In this document: in pieces, positions 17,460 to 26,623 of the stretch
How positions within the stretch are numbered: position 1 is the stretch's first letter
How the letters are laid out: the number at the start of each line of letters is the position of its first letter
Assembly: GCF_024171405.1 (NCBI RefSeq)
Contig: NZ_JALJZT010000002.1
Span: 868,001-932,000 of the forward strand
Origin: Qipengyuania citrea
Lineage (GTDB): Bacteria; Pseudomonadota; Alphaproteobacteria; Sphingomonadales; Sphingomonadaceae
Length of the DNA: 64,000 nucleotides
Direction of reading: 5' to 3'
The notes under the pieces: generated by a model
The model's database searches: none
Told to the model about the DNA's origin: nothing
What the model saw: the letters and a program-made list of their open reading frames with translations, nothing else
Program-made: the position numbers and the translations under genes

Positions 17460-18890
17460 ATGTCCGGCCATGAACATCACGGAATGAAGCCCCTCGAAGG
17501 AATGAGCGCCTATTGCCGGCGCGGGCACCAGCCCGGCCACCAGCGCGACGATCGCTTCGGACGGTTGTTCCCCAAGCTCAGCCCCGCCTACATCCCCATC
17601 CACACGCTCGAGGCGATCGGCCGCAAGGGCGGGCCGATGGATGGAAAATCCAAGAACGACCGGACCGATACCGTCCCCGTCGGCATGGTTTTCTTCGGCC
17701 AGTTCGTCGATCACGACATCACGCTCGACGCGAGCACCACCTTCGACAGCGTGGTCGACGATCCGGGCGAGATCGCCAATGTCCGCACGCCCACGCTCGA
17801 CCTCGACTGCGTCTATGGCGTCGGGCCCGAAGCGCAGCCCTATCTCTACGAACAGGCGGGCGCGTTCGCGGGCGCCAAGCTGCTGACCGGGAGCGACAAT
17901 CCCGGCCAGGCGGGCGAGCGCGACCACGATCTGCTGCGTAGCCCCAACGGCCGCGCGATGATCGGCGATCCGCGCAATGACGAGAACCGCATCATCAGCC
18001 AGCTGCAACTGGCGATCATCCGCTTCCACAACCACGTTTGCGACACGCTGCATGCGGAAGACGGCTTCGAGGGCGAGGAACTGTACGAACACGCCCGCGA
18101 GGAAACCACCTGGCATTACCAGTGGGCGGTGGTGAACGATTTCCTCGCCGCCATGTGCGGCCGCCCGGTCGTCGAGCGTATCCTCGGCTGCGGCCGCGCG
18201 CATTATTGCGGCGACACACCTTTCATCCCGATCGAATTTTCAGTGGCTGCCTATCGCTTCGGCCATTCGATGATCCCGATGAAAATCCAGGTGCAGAAGG
18301 GCAAGTCGCCGCTCGAACTGTTCGGCGCGATCCTGGGAGGCGGTTTCGATGCGCTGGGTACGCCCGATGGCGTGGTCGACTGGCACGAATTGCTGTTCAC
18401 CCCGGCCAACCGCCAGGTCGAACGCGCGCAAAAGCTCGACCTGCTGTTGGCGGGGGACCTGCTGCAATTGCCGTTCATCACCAATGCCGAAAACTCGCTC
18501 GCGACGCGCAACCTGCTGCGCGGCAATGCCTTCCTGCTGCCCGGCGGCGAGAAGGTGGCCGAAGCGATCGGCTGCGATCCGAAATGGACCGCCAAGGTGA
18601 AGAAACGGATCGCCAAGCTGTCCGACGCGGTCGATGGCGCGCTATCCGAACACGGCGTCCCGCTGTGGCTGTGGATCCTTGCCGAAGCCGAGGTGATCGG
18701 ACGCGCGGAAAGCGACGGCAGCACCAAGGAAGGCGAAGCGCTCGGCCCGGTTGGCGCAACCATCGTCGCCGAGACGATCATCGGCCTGCTCGAAAATGAC
18801 GACCACTCCTATCTCGGCAGCAACCGCAACTGGTCGCCGCGGCCTGAGTGGGACACGCTGGGCAAGCTGGTGACCGTCGCACAGCCCTAA
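17460..18890 (+). CDS. animal-type heme peroxidase family protein
   Basis: ATG 17460 follows AGGAG (AACAGGAGACCGCCA) and gives 476 residues. The peroxidase-cyclooxygenase pattern is clear: distal histidine H85 in FFGQFVDHDITLD, the stretch MIGDPRNDENRIISQLQLAI leading into the HNHVCDTLH helix, and proximal histidine H269 in EFSVAAYRFGHSM. No signal peptide is seen, so it is probably cytoplasmic or exported another way. It would oxidise substrates with hydrogen peroxide; the substrate is unknown. It is monocistronic, with a 275-nt leader region holding a perfect TATAAT at 17215-17220 but no matching -35. Confidence 0.85.
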   Translation: MSGHEHHGMKPLEGMSAYCRRGHQPGHQRDDRFGRLFPKLSPAYIPIHTLEAIGRKGGPMDGKSKNDRTDTVPVGMVFFGQFVDHDITLDASTTFDSVVDDPGEIANVRTPTLDLDCVYGVGPEAQPYLYEQAGAFAGAKLLTGSDNPGQAGERDHDLLRSPNGRAMIGDPRNDENRIISQLQLAIIRFHNHVCDTLHAEDGFEGEELYEHAREETTWHYQWAVVNDFLAAMCGRPVVERILGCGRAHYCGDTPFIPIEFSVAAYRFGHSMIPMKIQVQKGKSPLELFGAILGGGFDALGTPDGVVDWHELLFTPANRQVERAQKLDLLLAGDLLQLPFITNAENSLATRNLLRGNAFLLPGGEKVAEAIGCDPKWTAKVKKRIAKLSDAVDGALSEHGVPLWLWILAEAEVIGRAESDGSTKEGEALGPVGATIVAETIIGLLENDDHSYLGSNRNWSPRPEWDTLGKLVTVAQP

Positions 18891-18929
18891 AGGCTTGCAC
18901 ACCGCCCCCGCGCGGCTAGGGCGCTTCGC

Positions 18930-20102
18930 ATGGAACATGGCTTCGATGCGATCGTCCTGGGCGCCGGGGCTGCGGGCCTGATGTGCGCGGCGCGTGCGGG
19001 GCAGCGCGGGCGCCGCGTGCTGGTGCTCGAACGCGCGAGCGCGCCGGGGAAGAAGATCCTCATCTCGGGCGGCGGGCGCTGCAATTTTGCCAACATCGGC
19101 GCGGGTCCGGCCAATTACCTGTCCGCCAACCCGCATTTCGCCAAATCGGCACTCGCACGCTACACCGCGCAGGACTTCCTCGAACTGGTCAAAAGCTACG
19201 GCATTGCCTGGCATGAAAAGACGCTCGGCCAATTGTTCTGCGATGGCTCGGCCAAACAGATCGTTGCCATGCTGCTCGAAGAATGCGCCAAGGGCGGTGT
19301 CGAGATCCGCTGCGACGAGGAGGTCACGCAGGTCGAACAGGGCGACGGGTTCACCGTCACCACGCAATCGGGCACCTTTTCCGCTCCTTCGTTGGTGATC
19401 GCCACCGGCGGGCCGTCGATCCCCAAGATGGGCGCGACCGGCTTCGCTTATGATCTTGCGCGGCAGTTCGGCCTCAAGCTGGTCGAGCCGCGCCCCGCGC
19501 TGGTCCCGCTGACGCTGGGCGGCGAGGAAGTGCTGTTCCGCGATATTTCGGGCGTGTCTGCACCGGTCGTCGTATCGGCCGATAAGGCCAGCTTTGCCGA
19601 AGCCGCGCTGTTCACGCATCGCGGGCTATCCGGCCCGGCGATCCTGCAGGCCAGTTCCTACTGGCGGCCGGGCGAACCCCTGTTCGTGGACTTCCTGCCG
19701 CAGCGCGACGCGGCCTGGCTGCTCGACGCCAAGCGCGCCAACCCGCGCGCGGGCCTGCGTGCGCAATTGCGCGACGCCTTCCCCGCTCGGCTGGCGGATA
19801 TTCTGACCGACAAGCTCGCGCTCGAAGGCGAGCTGGGCAATCTGCCCGACAAGGCGCTGCGCGCCGCGGGCGAACGGCTCAAGCGGTGGGAATTCCGCCC
19901 CAATGGCACCGAGGGCTTTGCCAAGGCCGAGGTTACCGTCGGCGGCATCTCGACCGCCGAACTGTCATCGAAGACGATGGCCGCCAAGCGTATCCCCGGC
20001 CTCTATGCCATTGGCGAGGCGGTCGATGTGACCGGTTGGCTGGGCGGCTACAATTTCCAGTGGGCCTGGGCGAGCGGGGTCGCGGCGGGCGACGCGCTGT
20101 AA
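18930..20102 (+). CDS. HI0933/YhiN-like FAD-dependent oxidoreductase
   Basis: A 390-residue protein with an N-terminal dinucleotide-binding motif (IVLGAGAAGLMCAARAG) followed by GKKILISGGGRCNFAN, the hallmark of the HI0933/BaiN family. Further conserved parts are VIATGGPSIPKMGATGFAYDLARQFG and the C-terminal GLYAIGEAVDVTGWLGGYNFQWAWASG. Members bind FAD; the physiological reaction of most is undefined, although BaiN reduces bile-acid intermediates. It starts 40 nt after the peroxidase gene, so cotranscription is possible. Confidence 0.9.
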   Translation: MEHGFDAIVLGAGAAGLMCAARAGQRGRRVLVLERASAPGKKILISGGGRCNFANIGAGPANYLSANPHFAKSALARYTAQDFLELVKSYGIAWHEKTLGQLFCDGSAKQIVAMLLEECAKGGVEIRCDEEVTQVEQGDGFTVTTQSGTFSAPSLVIATGGPSIPKMGATGFAYDLARQFGLKLVEPRPALVPLTLGGEEVLFRDISGVSAPVVVSADKASFAEAALFTHRGLSGPAILQASSYWRPGEPLFVDFLPQRDAAWLLDAKRANPRAGLRAQLRDAFPARLADILTDKLALEGELGNLPDKALRAAGERLKRWEFRPNGTEGFAKAEVTVGGISTAELSSKTMAAKRIPGLYAIGEAVDVTGWLGGYNFQWAWASGVAAGDAL

Positions 20103-20124
20103 TTTCGCGCGCCGCCCCCTGCCG

Positions 20125-22896
20125 CTAGAACATCTTGCGCAGATCGACGCCGATATAGCGCCCGACCGGGTCGATCCGGCGCGGGTCATAGGCTTCGGGG
20201 ACAAGCCCGCTAGCATCGACCACGCGGCGCTGTCCGTCGAACACATTGTCGAGCACAAAAGCGACGCGGAAGCCCTTGAGGAAGCCCTCGTCGCGTTCGA
20301 GGATTTCCCCGAGATCGGCGAACAGGCGCAGGTCGAAGGTTACCAGGTCGCCGAAGAACAGATCGCTCGATCCGGGCAGGCCGCTACCGCGCAGTTCCGC
20401 TTCGCCGAGGTAATTGCCCGACAGGCGCACGCCATACCCATCGATGAACATCCCGGCTTCGAGCCGCGAGGTGTGCTCGGGGATCGCGCCGCTACCCAGC
20501 ACGAAGCCGTCGAGTTGGTCGAACACCGGTCCGCCAGCCGCCAGCGTCACTTCGTTTTCGAGCGCGATGGTGTGATTGAGGTTGACGAAATAGCGCCCGC
20601 CCGAGCCGCCACGCCGGGCGAAGGGGTTCATCCCGCCGCCGCGCTGCTGGCTTTCGCCCTGCGGCGGACCACCCGCGCCATCGGCGGCACACGTGCGCTC
20701 GCGGAAGGCCTTGAGCCGCTCGGGATCGATCTCGCCATCTTCGCCGCGCAGCCGTTCGAGCATCTGCGGCGGCAGCTGGTCAAGCTGCGGCGGTTCGGCG
20801 CACAGCGCGGTGCGCAGCTCGGCAAAGCGGCCGATATCGGCCTCGCCCTCGGCGCTGCACAGCCGCTGGCGGAGCATTTCGACACGCGCCGGATCGGGCT
20901 CGCCATTCTCGTCGAGCAGGCGGGCCCGCATCCCCTCGGGCAGCTGCGACAGGTCGGGTGTGCCGGTAGTGGGTGCGGCGCACAGTTTTTCGCGCATCGC
21001 AGCAAAGGCCGCAGGATCGAAGCGCGAACCGCCTGCGCCGCCACCGGGTCGCCCGGCACTGCGACCAGCCGCTGGCGAACCGCCGCGGCTGCTTTCGTCG
21101 CTATCCGAACCGCCGAAGCTGCCGCGGGTCGACAGACCGAAGCTGAGCGTACGGCTGCGCGTTTCGTACAGCGTCACCGGGCTGCGGTCGATCGCCAGCA
21201 ATTCACCCGCCCCATTGCGCGTCACGCGATCGGGAAAGGCCTGTTCGAAAGCCGAGGTGAACGCGGGCGAGGACAGCGTGACATCGCGCGAGCGGTTGAT
21301 TGCATAATCGGCCTGCAACCGCGTGCCTTCCCAGAAGGGCAATTCCCAGTTCGCGCCGAATTTCCAGTCGGACTGCGTTTCGGCACGCAGGTCGGGATTG
21401 CCGCCGGTGATCACCGTGGCCAGCACATCCTGCCCGGTGGCGAAATCGAACACCGAGACGTTGGCCTCGTCGATTCGCGGCGAGCCCAGCGCGCTCAGCC
21501 CGGGGGCGACTTCGCGCCAGATCCGCGTCGCCTGCAGGTTGAGGTTTTCGAATGGCGACCAGTTCACGCCCAGGCTCCAGTCCTGCAGCGTGCCGAAGTC
21601 CGACAGGTGGTTGATGCCCGCCTGCCCGGAAACCGAGATGTCGCCCACGGCATCGAGGAAGCCGGTACGGCGGCTGGTAAGCGGGACGACGATATTGACG
21701 CCGCCCGACAGATCGCCGCGCGTCAGCTGCGTATCGAAGGCGGTACGCGTGTCATCGCTCTCGATCCGCTGCCAGTCGTAACCCACATCGAAGGTGGTCG
21801 CGATCTCGCCCGCCGGAATTTCGACCGCGATGCCGCGCAGCGTCACCAGATTGGTCGCATTCCACGTGGTCGAGCGCGAAATATCGTAGCCCGCAGCGGC
21901 GCTGCGATCGACTTCGCTGCGCGTCTTGGTGCGGCCGCCGTCGAAGGTAGCGGTCAGTTGGAAGTCGCCGACCGGCTGGGTGTAGCTGGCCGCGGTCGAC
22001 AGCGTATCGGTGCGGTTGCGCCGTTCGATCGGTTCGAGCACGCCGTCGACCTGGCGCAGGCCCGACAGGCCGATGCTTTCCTCGCGCGAGCCAGTCAGGT
22101 TGAGGCTGATCGAGGAACCGTTGTCGATGAAGGCCTTGGCATAGTTCGCCGTCGCCTCGACGCCGTAGCTGTCCGAGACGAGGCTGCGGAACGGGGCTTC
22201 ATCGGCGACACCGGGGATCGACGAAGCGGTCACCAGGTCGCGCTCGTCCTCGGTCAGCAGGCTGACGTCTTCGACCTCGAGATTGAGGTTGATCCGCGCG
22301 CCGTCATTGATCGAGAGGTAGCCGATCTCCTGCTCGTTGCGCCAATAGCCGCCGCGCGCGGGGGCCTCGGCCTCGACTTCCGCAGTGATTGAGGAATAGC
22401 TTTCCTGCAGCACGATATTGACCACGCGCTGGTCGGGCGAATAGCCGAAGCGCTGCGCCACTTCCTCGGCAAAAACCTCGATCTTGGCGATGCTTTCGGG
22501 CGGATAGGAACGGAATTCGCGGAAGCTGGATACGCGGATGCCGTTGATCAGGAACACCGGCCGGCCGCTGCCGCGCCCGCCGCGCGCGCTGCCCGTCGCG
22601 GGTTCGATCGCGGCGATGATATCGGCGATCGAGCTGCCGCCGAACGCCGCGATATCCTCGCTGTCATATTCGGCCACGGGTGGCTGGTCGACGATCAGCT
22701 GCCCACGGATGCGCGCGCCGGTGACGACGATCGTCCCGGGTGCGGACAGCACGTCTTCATTGACCTCGGGCGCGGGCTCGGCCGCCTGGCCGGTATCCTG
22801 GGCGTGGACCGCCGAGGCCCAGCCAAGTGCGAAGAGCGAAGTTGCGACAAATGATAGGGATTTCAAGCGCAGGGCCTTCCGTCTTAAATTATCCAA
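20125..22896 (-). CDS. TonB-dependent receptor with Cys-containing repeat insertion
   Basis: A 923-residue protein: signal peptide (residues ~15-32, ending AVHA), a TonB box-like TIVVTGARI near residue 55, and a plug (IADIIAAIEPATG, GRPVFLINGIRVSSFREF). The barrel is interrupted by a non-barrel segment at residues ~605-760. That insert starts with a Gly/Ser/Arg-rich linker and holds two related ~50-residue units, each with two Cys (REKLCAAP / RQRLCSAE and RTALCAEP / RERTCAAD), and ends in another Gly/Arg-rich linker. The barrel then resumes (FVNLNHTIALENEVTL) and ends in LRKMF. The ligand is unknown. The insert is not part of ordinary TonB receptors and may form an exposed loop. Confidence 0.88.
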   Translation of the reverse strand: MDNLRRKALRLKSLSFVATSLFALGWASAVHAQDTGQAAEPAPEVNEDVLSAPGTIVVTGARIRGQLIVDQPPVAEYDSEDIAAFGGSSIADIIAAIEPATGSARGGRGSGRPVFLINGIRVSSFREFRSYPPESIAKIEVFAEEVAQRFGYSPDQRVVNIVLQESYSSITAEVEAEAPARGGYWRNEQEIGYLSINDGARINLNLEVEDVSLLTEDERDLVTASSIPGVADEAPFRSLVSDSYGVEATANYAKAFIDNGSSISLNLTGSREESIGLSGLRQVDGVLEPIERRNRTDTLSTAASYTQPVGDFQLTATFDGGRTKTRSEVDRSAAAGYDISRSTTWNATNLVTLRGIAVEIPAGEIATTFDVGYDWQRIESDDTRTAFDTQLTRGDLSGGVNIVVPLTSRRTGFLDAVGDISVSGQAGINHLSDFGTLQDWSLGVNWSPFENLNLQATRIWREVAPGLSALGSPRIDEANVSVFDFATGQDVLATVITGGNPDLRAETQSDWKFGANWELPFWEGTRLQADYAINRSRDVTLSSPAFTSAFEQAFPDRVTRNGAGELLAIDRSPVTLYETRSRTLSFGLSTRGSFGGSDSDESSRGGSPAAGRSAGRPGGGAGGSRFDPAAFAAMREKLCAAPTTGTPDLSQLPEGMRARLLDENGEPDPARVEMLRQRLCSAEGEADIGRFAELRTALCAEPPQLDQLPPQMLERLRGEDGEIDPERLKAFRERTCAADGAGGPPQGESQQRGGGMNPFARRGGSGGRYFVNLNHTIALENEVTLAAGGPVFDQLDGFVLGSGAIPEHTSRLEAGMFIDGYGVRLSGNYLGEAELRGSGLPGSSDLFFGDLVTFDLRLFADLGEILERDEGFLKGFRVAFVLDNVFDGQRRVVDASGLVPEAYDPRRIDPVGRYIGVDLRKMF

Positions 22897-23090
22897 CCGC
22901 CCCCGTGTGGCAGGCTATTGCGACGATGAATGCCGACAGGCAAGCGGGGTTTCCGTATCGGTTTGTCGCTGAACGAATAGGATATACGTTCCGTCGATGG
23001 CACTTGGATGCAGCGAGGCTTCCCTTTTCCCCCCGTCACCGCTAAAGGCCGCCGCTCATATTGCACAATCGAACGGATACGAAGACCTAC

Positions 23091-23336
23091 ATGGCGAAAG
23101 AAGAACTTCTCGAAATGCGCGGCAAGGTGGTTGAACTGCTGCCCAATGCGATGTTCCGCGTCGAGCTCGAGAACGGCCATGAAGTGCTCGGCCATACGGC
23201 CGGCAAGATGCGCAAGAACCGTATCCGCGTGCTGGTGGGCGACGAAGTGCTCTGCGAACTCACGCCCTACGACCTGACCAAGGCGCGCATCACCTACCGC
23301 TTTATGCCCGGTCGCGGCGGCCCCGGCCCGCAGTAA
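23091..23336 (+). CDS. infA: translation initiation factor IF-1
   Basis: ATG 23091 starts [20 protein letters not shown] and gives 81 residues. The S1/OB fold is intact, with [30 protein letters not shown] and [15 protein letters not shown], almost invariant in IF-1. It has a short C-terminal Gly/Pro-rich tail longer than in E. coli. IF-1 binds the ribosomal A site during initiation. It is followed 6 nt later by maf, forming the conserved alphaproteobacterial infA-maf-RNase-yacG block. Confidence 0.97.
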   Translation: MAKEELLEMRGKVVELLPNAMFRVELENGHEVLGHTAGKMRKNRIRVLVGDEVLCELTPYDLTKARITYRFMPGRGGPGPQ

Positions 23337-23342
23337 CGGCAC

Positions 23343-23918
23343 GTGGGCCAGCCCACACTCATCCTCGCATCGGCCAGCCCCCGCAGGCGCGAACTCATCG
23401 CGCGCCTCGGCGTGGAGCCGGCTGCGATCAATCCCGCCGATATCGACGAAACGCCCGCTGCCGGCGAACGCCCGCGCGACTATGCCATCCGCATGGCGCG
23501 CGAGAAGGCGCAGGCCGCCGCCTCGGAGGACGGCTTCGTGCTGGCCGGCGATACGGTGGTCGCCGCCGGGCGCCGCATCCTGCCCAAGGCGGAGGATGCC
23601 GCGACCGCGCGGAAATGCCTCGAACTGCTTTCGGGCCGCCGTCACCGTGTGCTGTCGGCGATCGCGCTGCGCGCGCCCGATGGCCATATGCGCGAACGGC
23701 TGTGCGAGACCACGGTCCTGTTCAAGCGCCTCTCCGACGAGGAGATCGACGCCTATCTCGCCAGCGGCGAATGGGAGGGCAAGGCCGGGGGCTATGCCAT
23801 CCAGGGCCTGGCCGAAGGGCTGATCTCGCGCATCCAGGGCAGCCATTCGGGGGTTGTCGGACTGCCGCTTTACGAAACGCGCGCGCTGCTCAAATCCGCA
23901 GGGTTCCAGATTGTCTGA
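23343..23918 (+). CDS. maf: Maf-family nucleoside triphosphate pyrophosphatase
   Basis: The GTG at 23343 gives 191 residues. LILASASPRRRELIARLG is the Maf nucleotide-binding loop, VLAGDTVVAAGRRILPKAED contains the catalytic Asp region, and EGKAGGYAIQGL completes the site. Maf proteins hydrolyse non-canonical nucleoside triphosphates to the monophosphate, cleaning the nucleotide pool. Whether it belongs to the dTTP/UTP or the m7GTP class is not decided here. Its stop overlaps the TTG start of the next gene, so the two are coupled. Confidence 0.92.
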   Translation: MGQPTLILASASPRRRELIARLGVEPAAINPADIDETPAAGERPRDYAIRMAREKAQAAASEDGFVLAGDTVVAAGRRILPKAEDAATARKCLELLSGRRHRVLSAIALRAPDGHMRERLCETTVLFKRLSDEEIDAYLASGEWEGKAGGYAIQGLAEGLISRIQGSHSGVVGLPLYETRALLKSAGFQIV

Positions 23919-24909
23919 CAGCCGCGGGCCTGGCAGCGACGGGCCCGAATGGCTGGTCGAACACGGGATCGGCGAAAGCCGCGCATTGCTGATCCACGGC
24001 GAAGAGGTGGTGGCCGCGAAATTGCACTGGCCAGGCGATCTCCCGGTCGACAGCACCGCGCTGGCGCAACTGGTGTCGAAGCCCGCCGGGGGTGCACGCG
24101 GGCTCGCGCGGATGGCGAATGGCACCGAAATCCTCATCGACCGCATTCCGCCCCGGGCGACCGAGGGCAGCGCGCTGACCCTGCGCATAACCCGCGCCGC
24201 GATTGCCGAGCGCGGGCGCTTCAAGCGCGCGCAGGGCCGCGTTATCGAGAGCGAGGCCGACGCACCGCCGCCGCGCGACAATGTCTTCGTGCTGGGCGTT
24301 GCGGTCCGCCGCCTGCCCGGGGGCGAGTGGGACGAGATCTGGCATGCCGCCGCCGCGGGCGAGGTCGCGTTCACAGGCGGCGCACTGCTGTTCAGCGTGA
24401 CACCCGCGATGACGCTGATCGATATCGATGGCGATCTGGCGCCGCGCGACCTCGCGCTTGCCGCGATCCCCGCGATTGCGCGCTGGCTGCGCCTGTTCGA
24501 CCTCGGCGGTTCGATCGGGATCGATTTTCCCACGCTGGCCGCCAAAGCCGACCGCAAGGCGGTCGATACCGCGCTCGACGCCGCGCTGGCGGGCTGGCCG
24601 CATGAACGCACCGCAATGAACGGCTTCGGCTTCGTCCATATCGTCGCGCGGCTGACGGGGCCCTCGCTGCTCCACCGCTTCGCCTCTGCGCGCGTGGGTG
24701 CTGCGGCGCGCATGGCGCTGCGCCGCGCGGAGTTGGTCGACGGGCCGGGCGTGACGCTGCTGGCCATCCACCCGGCGCTCAAGGCCAGGCTCAAGCCCGA
24801 ATGGATCGCCGAACTCGAACGCCGCACCGCGCGCCCTTTGCGGATAGAGACCGATCCCGGGCTTGCGATCGAGGCCGCCACCGCCCAGATCGTGCCGCAT
24901 GACGAGTAA
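23911..24909 (+). CDS. ribonuclease E/G family protein
   Basis: The TTG at 23911, inside the end of maf, gives 332 residues beginning MSDSRGPGSDGPEWLVEHGI. It is far shorter than RNase E and keeps only a compact S1-like front and the catalytic core. The two metal-binding aspartate sites are present: TLIDIDGDL (near residue 172) and LGGSIGIDFPTL (near residue 205), followed by the KADRKAVDTAL helix. No C-terminal scaffold is seen, so it is closer to RNase G in form. It probably acts in RNA processing. The location between maf and yacG is typical of Sphingomonadales. Start choice is moderately certain. Confidence 0.8.
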   Translation: MSDSRGPGSDGPEWLVEHGIGESRALLIHGEEVVAAKLHWPGDLPVDSTALAQLVSKPAGGARGLARMANGTEILIDRIPPRATEGSALTLRITRAAIAERGRFKRAQGRVIESEADAPPPRDNVFVLGVAVRRLPGGEWDEIWHAAAAGEVAFTGGALLFSVTPAMTLIDIDGDLAPRDLALAAIPAIARWLRLFDLGGSIGIDFPTLAAKADRKAVDTALDAALAGWPHERTAMNGFGFVHIVARLTGPSLLHRFASARVGAAARMALRRAELVDGPGVTLLAIHPALKARLKPEWIAELERRTARPLRIETDPGLAIEAATAQIVPHDE

Positions 24910-25087
24910 GCCCCGCCCCTGCCCGATCTGCCGCAAGCCGCGCAGCGAGGAGCACACGCCGTTCTGTTCGACCCGCTGCCGCGACCGCGACCTCGCGCAA
25001 TGGTTCGGCGATGGTTATGCGGTGCCGGCGCGCCCCGCCCTGCCCGAGGAAATCGCGGCGGAAGTCACCAAGGGGCAGGACGACTAA
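24899..25087 (+). CDS. yacG: DNA gyrase inhibitor / zinc protein YacG
   Basis: ATG 24899 overlaps the end of the RNase gene and encodes 62 residues. Four cysteines form a zinc ribbon: C8 and C11 in CPICRKP, and C23 and C27 in FCSTRC, followed by the conserved helix DRDLAQWFGDGYAVP. YacG proteins bind GyrB and inhibit gyrase in E. coli. Here it ends the infA-maf-RNase-yacG block, 88 nt before tRNA-Phe. Confidence 0.92.
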   Translation: MTSKPRPCPICRKPRSEEHTPFCSTRCRDRDLAQWFGDGYAVPARPALPEEIAAEVTKGQDD

Positions 25088-25175
25088 TTACCCCCTTGCC
25101 AAGGCGGGCCAGCTTCGCCATAGGCGCGCTCTCATTGCTCGCGGGGCTGTTCAAGCCCCTCCGCCGAAGCAGTGT

Positions 25176-25250
25176 GCCCGGGTAGCTCAGGGGTAGAGCA
25201 GACGACTGAAAATCGTCGTGTCGGTGGTTCGAATCCGCCCCTGGGCACCA
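25176..25250 (+). tRNA. tRNA-Phe (GAA)
   Basis: This 75-nt cloverleaf has acceptor stem GCCCGGG paired with CCTGGGC (one G-U), a D-arm with GCTC...GAGC, and anticodon stem GACGA/TCGTC with loop CTGAAAA. The anticodon GAA is at 25208-25210, giving phenylalanine. The T-arm contains GGTTCGAATCC and the 3' CCA is encoded. It lies just after yacG, a common sphingomonad arrangement. Confidence 0.97.
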
Positions 25251-25300
25251 CTTCGCTGCGATGGCTTCCCCTGCTTCGCCGCCCGCGCTAGTCAGCCGGG

Positions 25301-26623
25301 ATGCATGACACCGCCAGCACCGCGCTTTCCGCTTTCGACATCGCCGCAATCCTTGTCGTCGCTTCGGCGCTGCTCGGCTGGTTCAACCATCATTTCCTCA
25401 AGCTGCCGCATGTCATCGGGCTGACCGTGATGGGCGCGCTGGGGGCAATCGGCCTGACGGTGGCCGATGCCTTCATTCCCGGCGTGACGCTCGACGACTG
25501 GGTCGCCGACACGCTGCAGCAGATGAATTTCACCGAGACGCTGCTGCAGGGCATGCTCAGCTTCCTGCTGTTTGCCGGCGCGCTGCATGTCGATCTCGAC
25601 CGCCTCAAGGTCGCGTGGCTGCCCGTGCTGCTGCTCTCCACCGTCGGCGTGATGATTTCGACCGTGCTCGTCGGGCTCGCCATGTGGGGTGTCGGCATGC
25701 TGCTGGCGCTGGGGATCGCGCCGATCTGGTATTTCGTCTTCGGCGCGCTGATCGCCCCGACCGACCCGGTTTCGGTGCTCGGCGTGCTGCGGGAAGAGAA
25801 GGTTCCGCAATCGCTGCAGAGCGCGGTGGCTGGCGAAAGCCTGTTCAACGACGGCGTCGGCATCGTCGTGTTCATCATCCTGCTCGGCGCGGCGGTGAGC
25901 GGGAACGACTTCTCCTTCGCCGAGGGCGCACGGCTGTTCGCGATCGAGGCGGGCGGCGGCATCTTGATCGGGCTCGTCGCGGGCTATGTCGGCTACCGCG
26001 CGCTGGCGGGGATGGACGAATACACGCTCGAGGTGCTGGTCACGCTGGCGGTGGTGATGGGCGGCTATGCGCTGTGCAACTACCTGACGCTTTCGGGTCC
26101 GCTGGCGATGGCGGTGGCCGGCCTGCTGATCGGCAACCACGGCGTTACCTATGCGATGAGCGACGTGACGCGCGATTACCTCGTCAAGTTCTGGGAGCTG
26201 GTCGACGAATTGCTCAATTCGGTGCTGTTCCTGCTGATCGGGCTGGAAATGATCGTGCTGGTCGCGGGTTTCGACGAACTGGTGCTGGCGCTGGCCGCAA
26301 TCCCGCTGACGCTGGCCGCGCGCGGGGTCGGCATTGTCGTCTCGACCAAGGCGATCCCCGCCGCACGGCTGCAGGACAAGGGCGCGGGCCGCGTGCTGTG
26401 GTGGGGCGGGCTGCGCGGAGGCATTTCGATCGCGCTGGCGCTGTCGCTGCCCGCCGGCGAGACGCGCGACCTGATCCTCGCCGCGACCTTCGCCGCAGTG
26501 CTGTTCAGCGTCCTCGTCCAGCGCGCCACGCTGGGCCGGCTGATCGAGAAGCTGAAACGCGACCACGCGCCCGCGGTCGAAGACGATACCGCCGCGACAG
26601 CAGGCGCGCCGCCTCCGCCTTAG
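25301..26623 (+). CDS. CPA1-family Na+(K+)/H+ antiporter
   Basis: A 440-residue protein with about 12-13 membrane spans. The transport-core motifs are ALIAPTDPVSVLGVLRE and ESLFNDGVGIVVFIILLG, where the Asp residues of ND are the expected ion/proton site, plus LWWGGLRGGISIALALSLP near the end. The C-terminal tail is short and polar. The likely role is pH and cation balance in the inner membrane; ion preference is not readable. Its stop overlaps the convergent bioA stop by 4 nt. Confidence 0.9.
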   Translation: MHDTASTALSAFDIAAILVVASALLGWFNHHFLKLPHVIGLTVMGALGAIGLTVADAFIPGVTLDDWVADTLQQMNFTETLLQGMLSFLLFAGALHVDLDRLKVAWLPVLLLSTVGVMISTVLVGLAMWGVGMLLALGIAPIWYFVFGALIAPTDPVSVLGVLREEKVPQSLQSAVAGESLFNDGVGIVVFIILLGAAVSGNDFSFAEGARLFAIEAGGGILIGLVAGYVGYRALAGMDEYTLEVLVTLAVVMGGYALCNYLTLSGPLAMAVAGLLIGNHGVTYAMSDVTRDYLVKFWELVDELLNSVLFLLIGLEMIVLVAGFDELVLALAAIPLTLAARGVGIVVSTKAIPAARLQDKGAGRVLWWGGLRGGISIALALSLPAGETRDLILAATFAAVLFSVLVQRATLGRLIEKLKRDHAPAVEDDTAATAGAPPPP

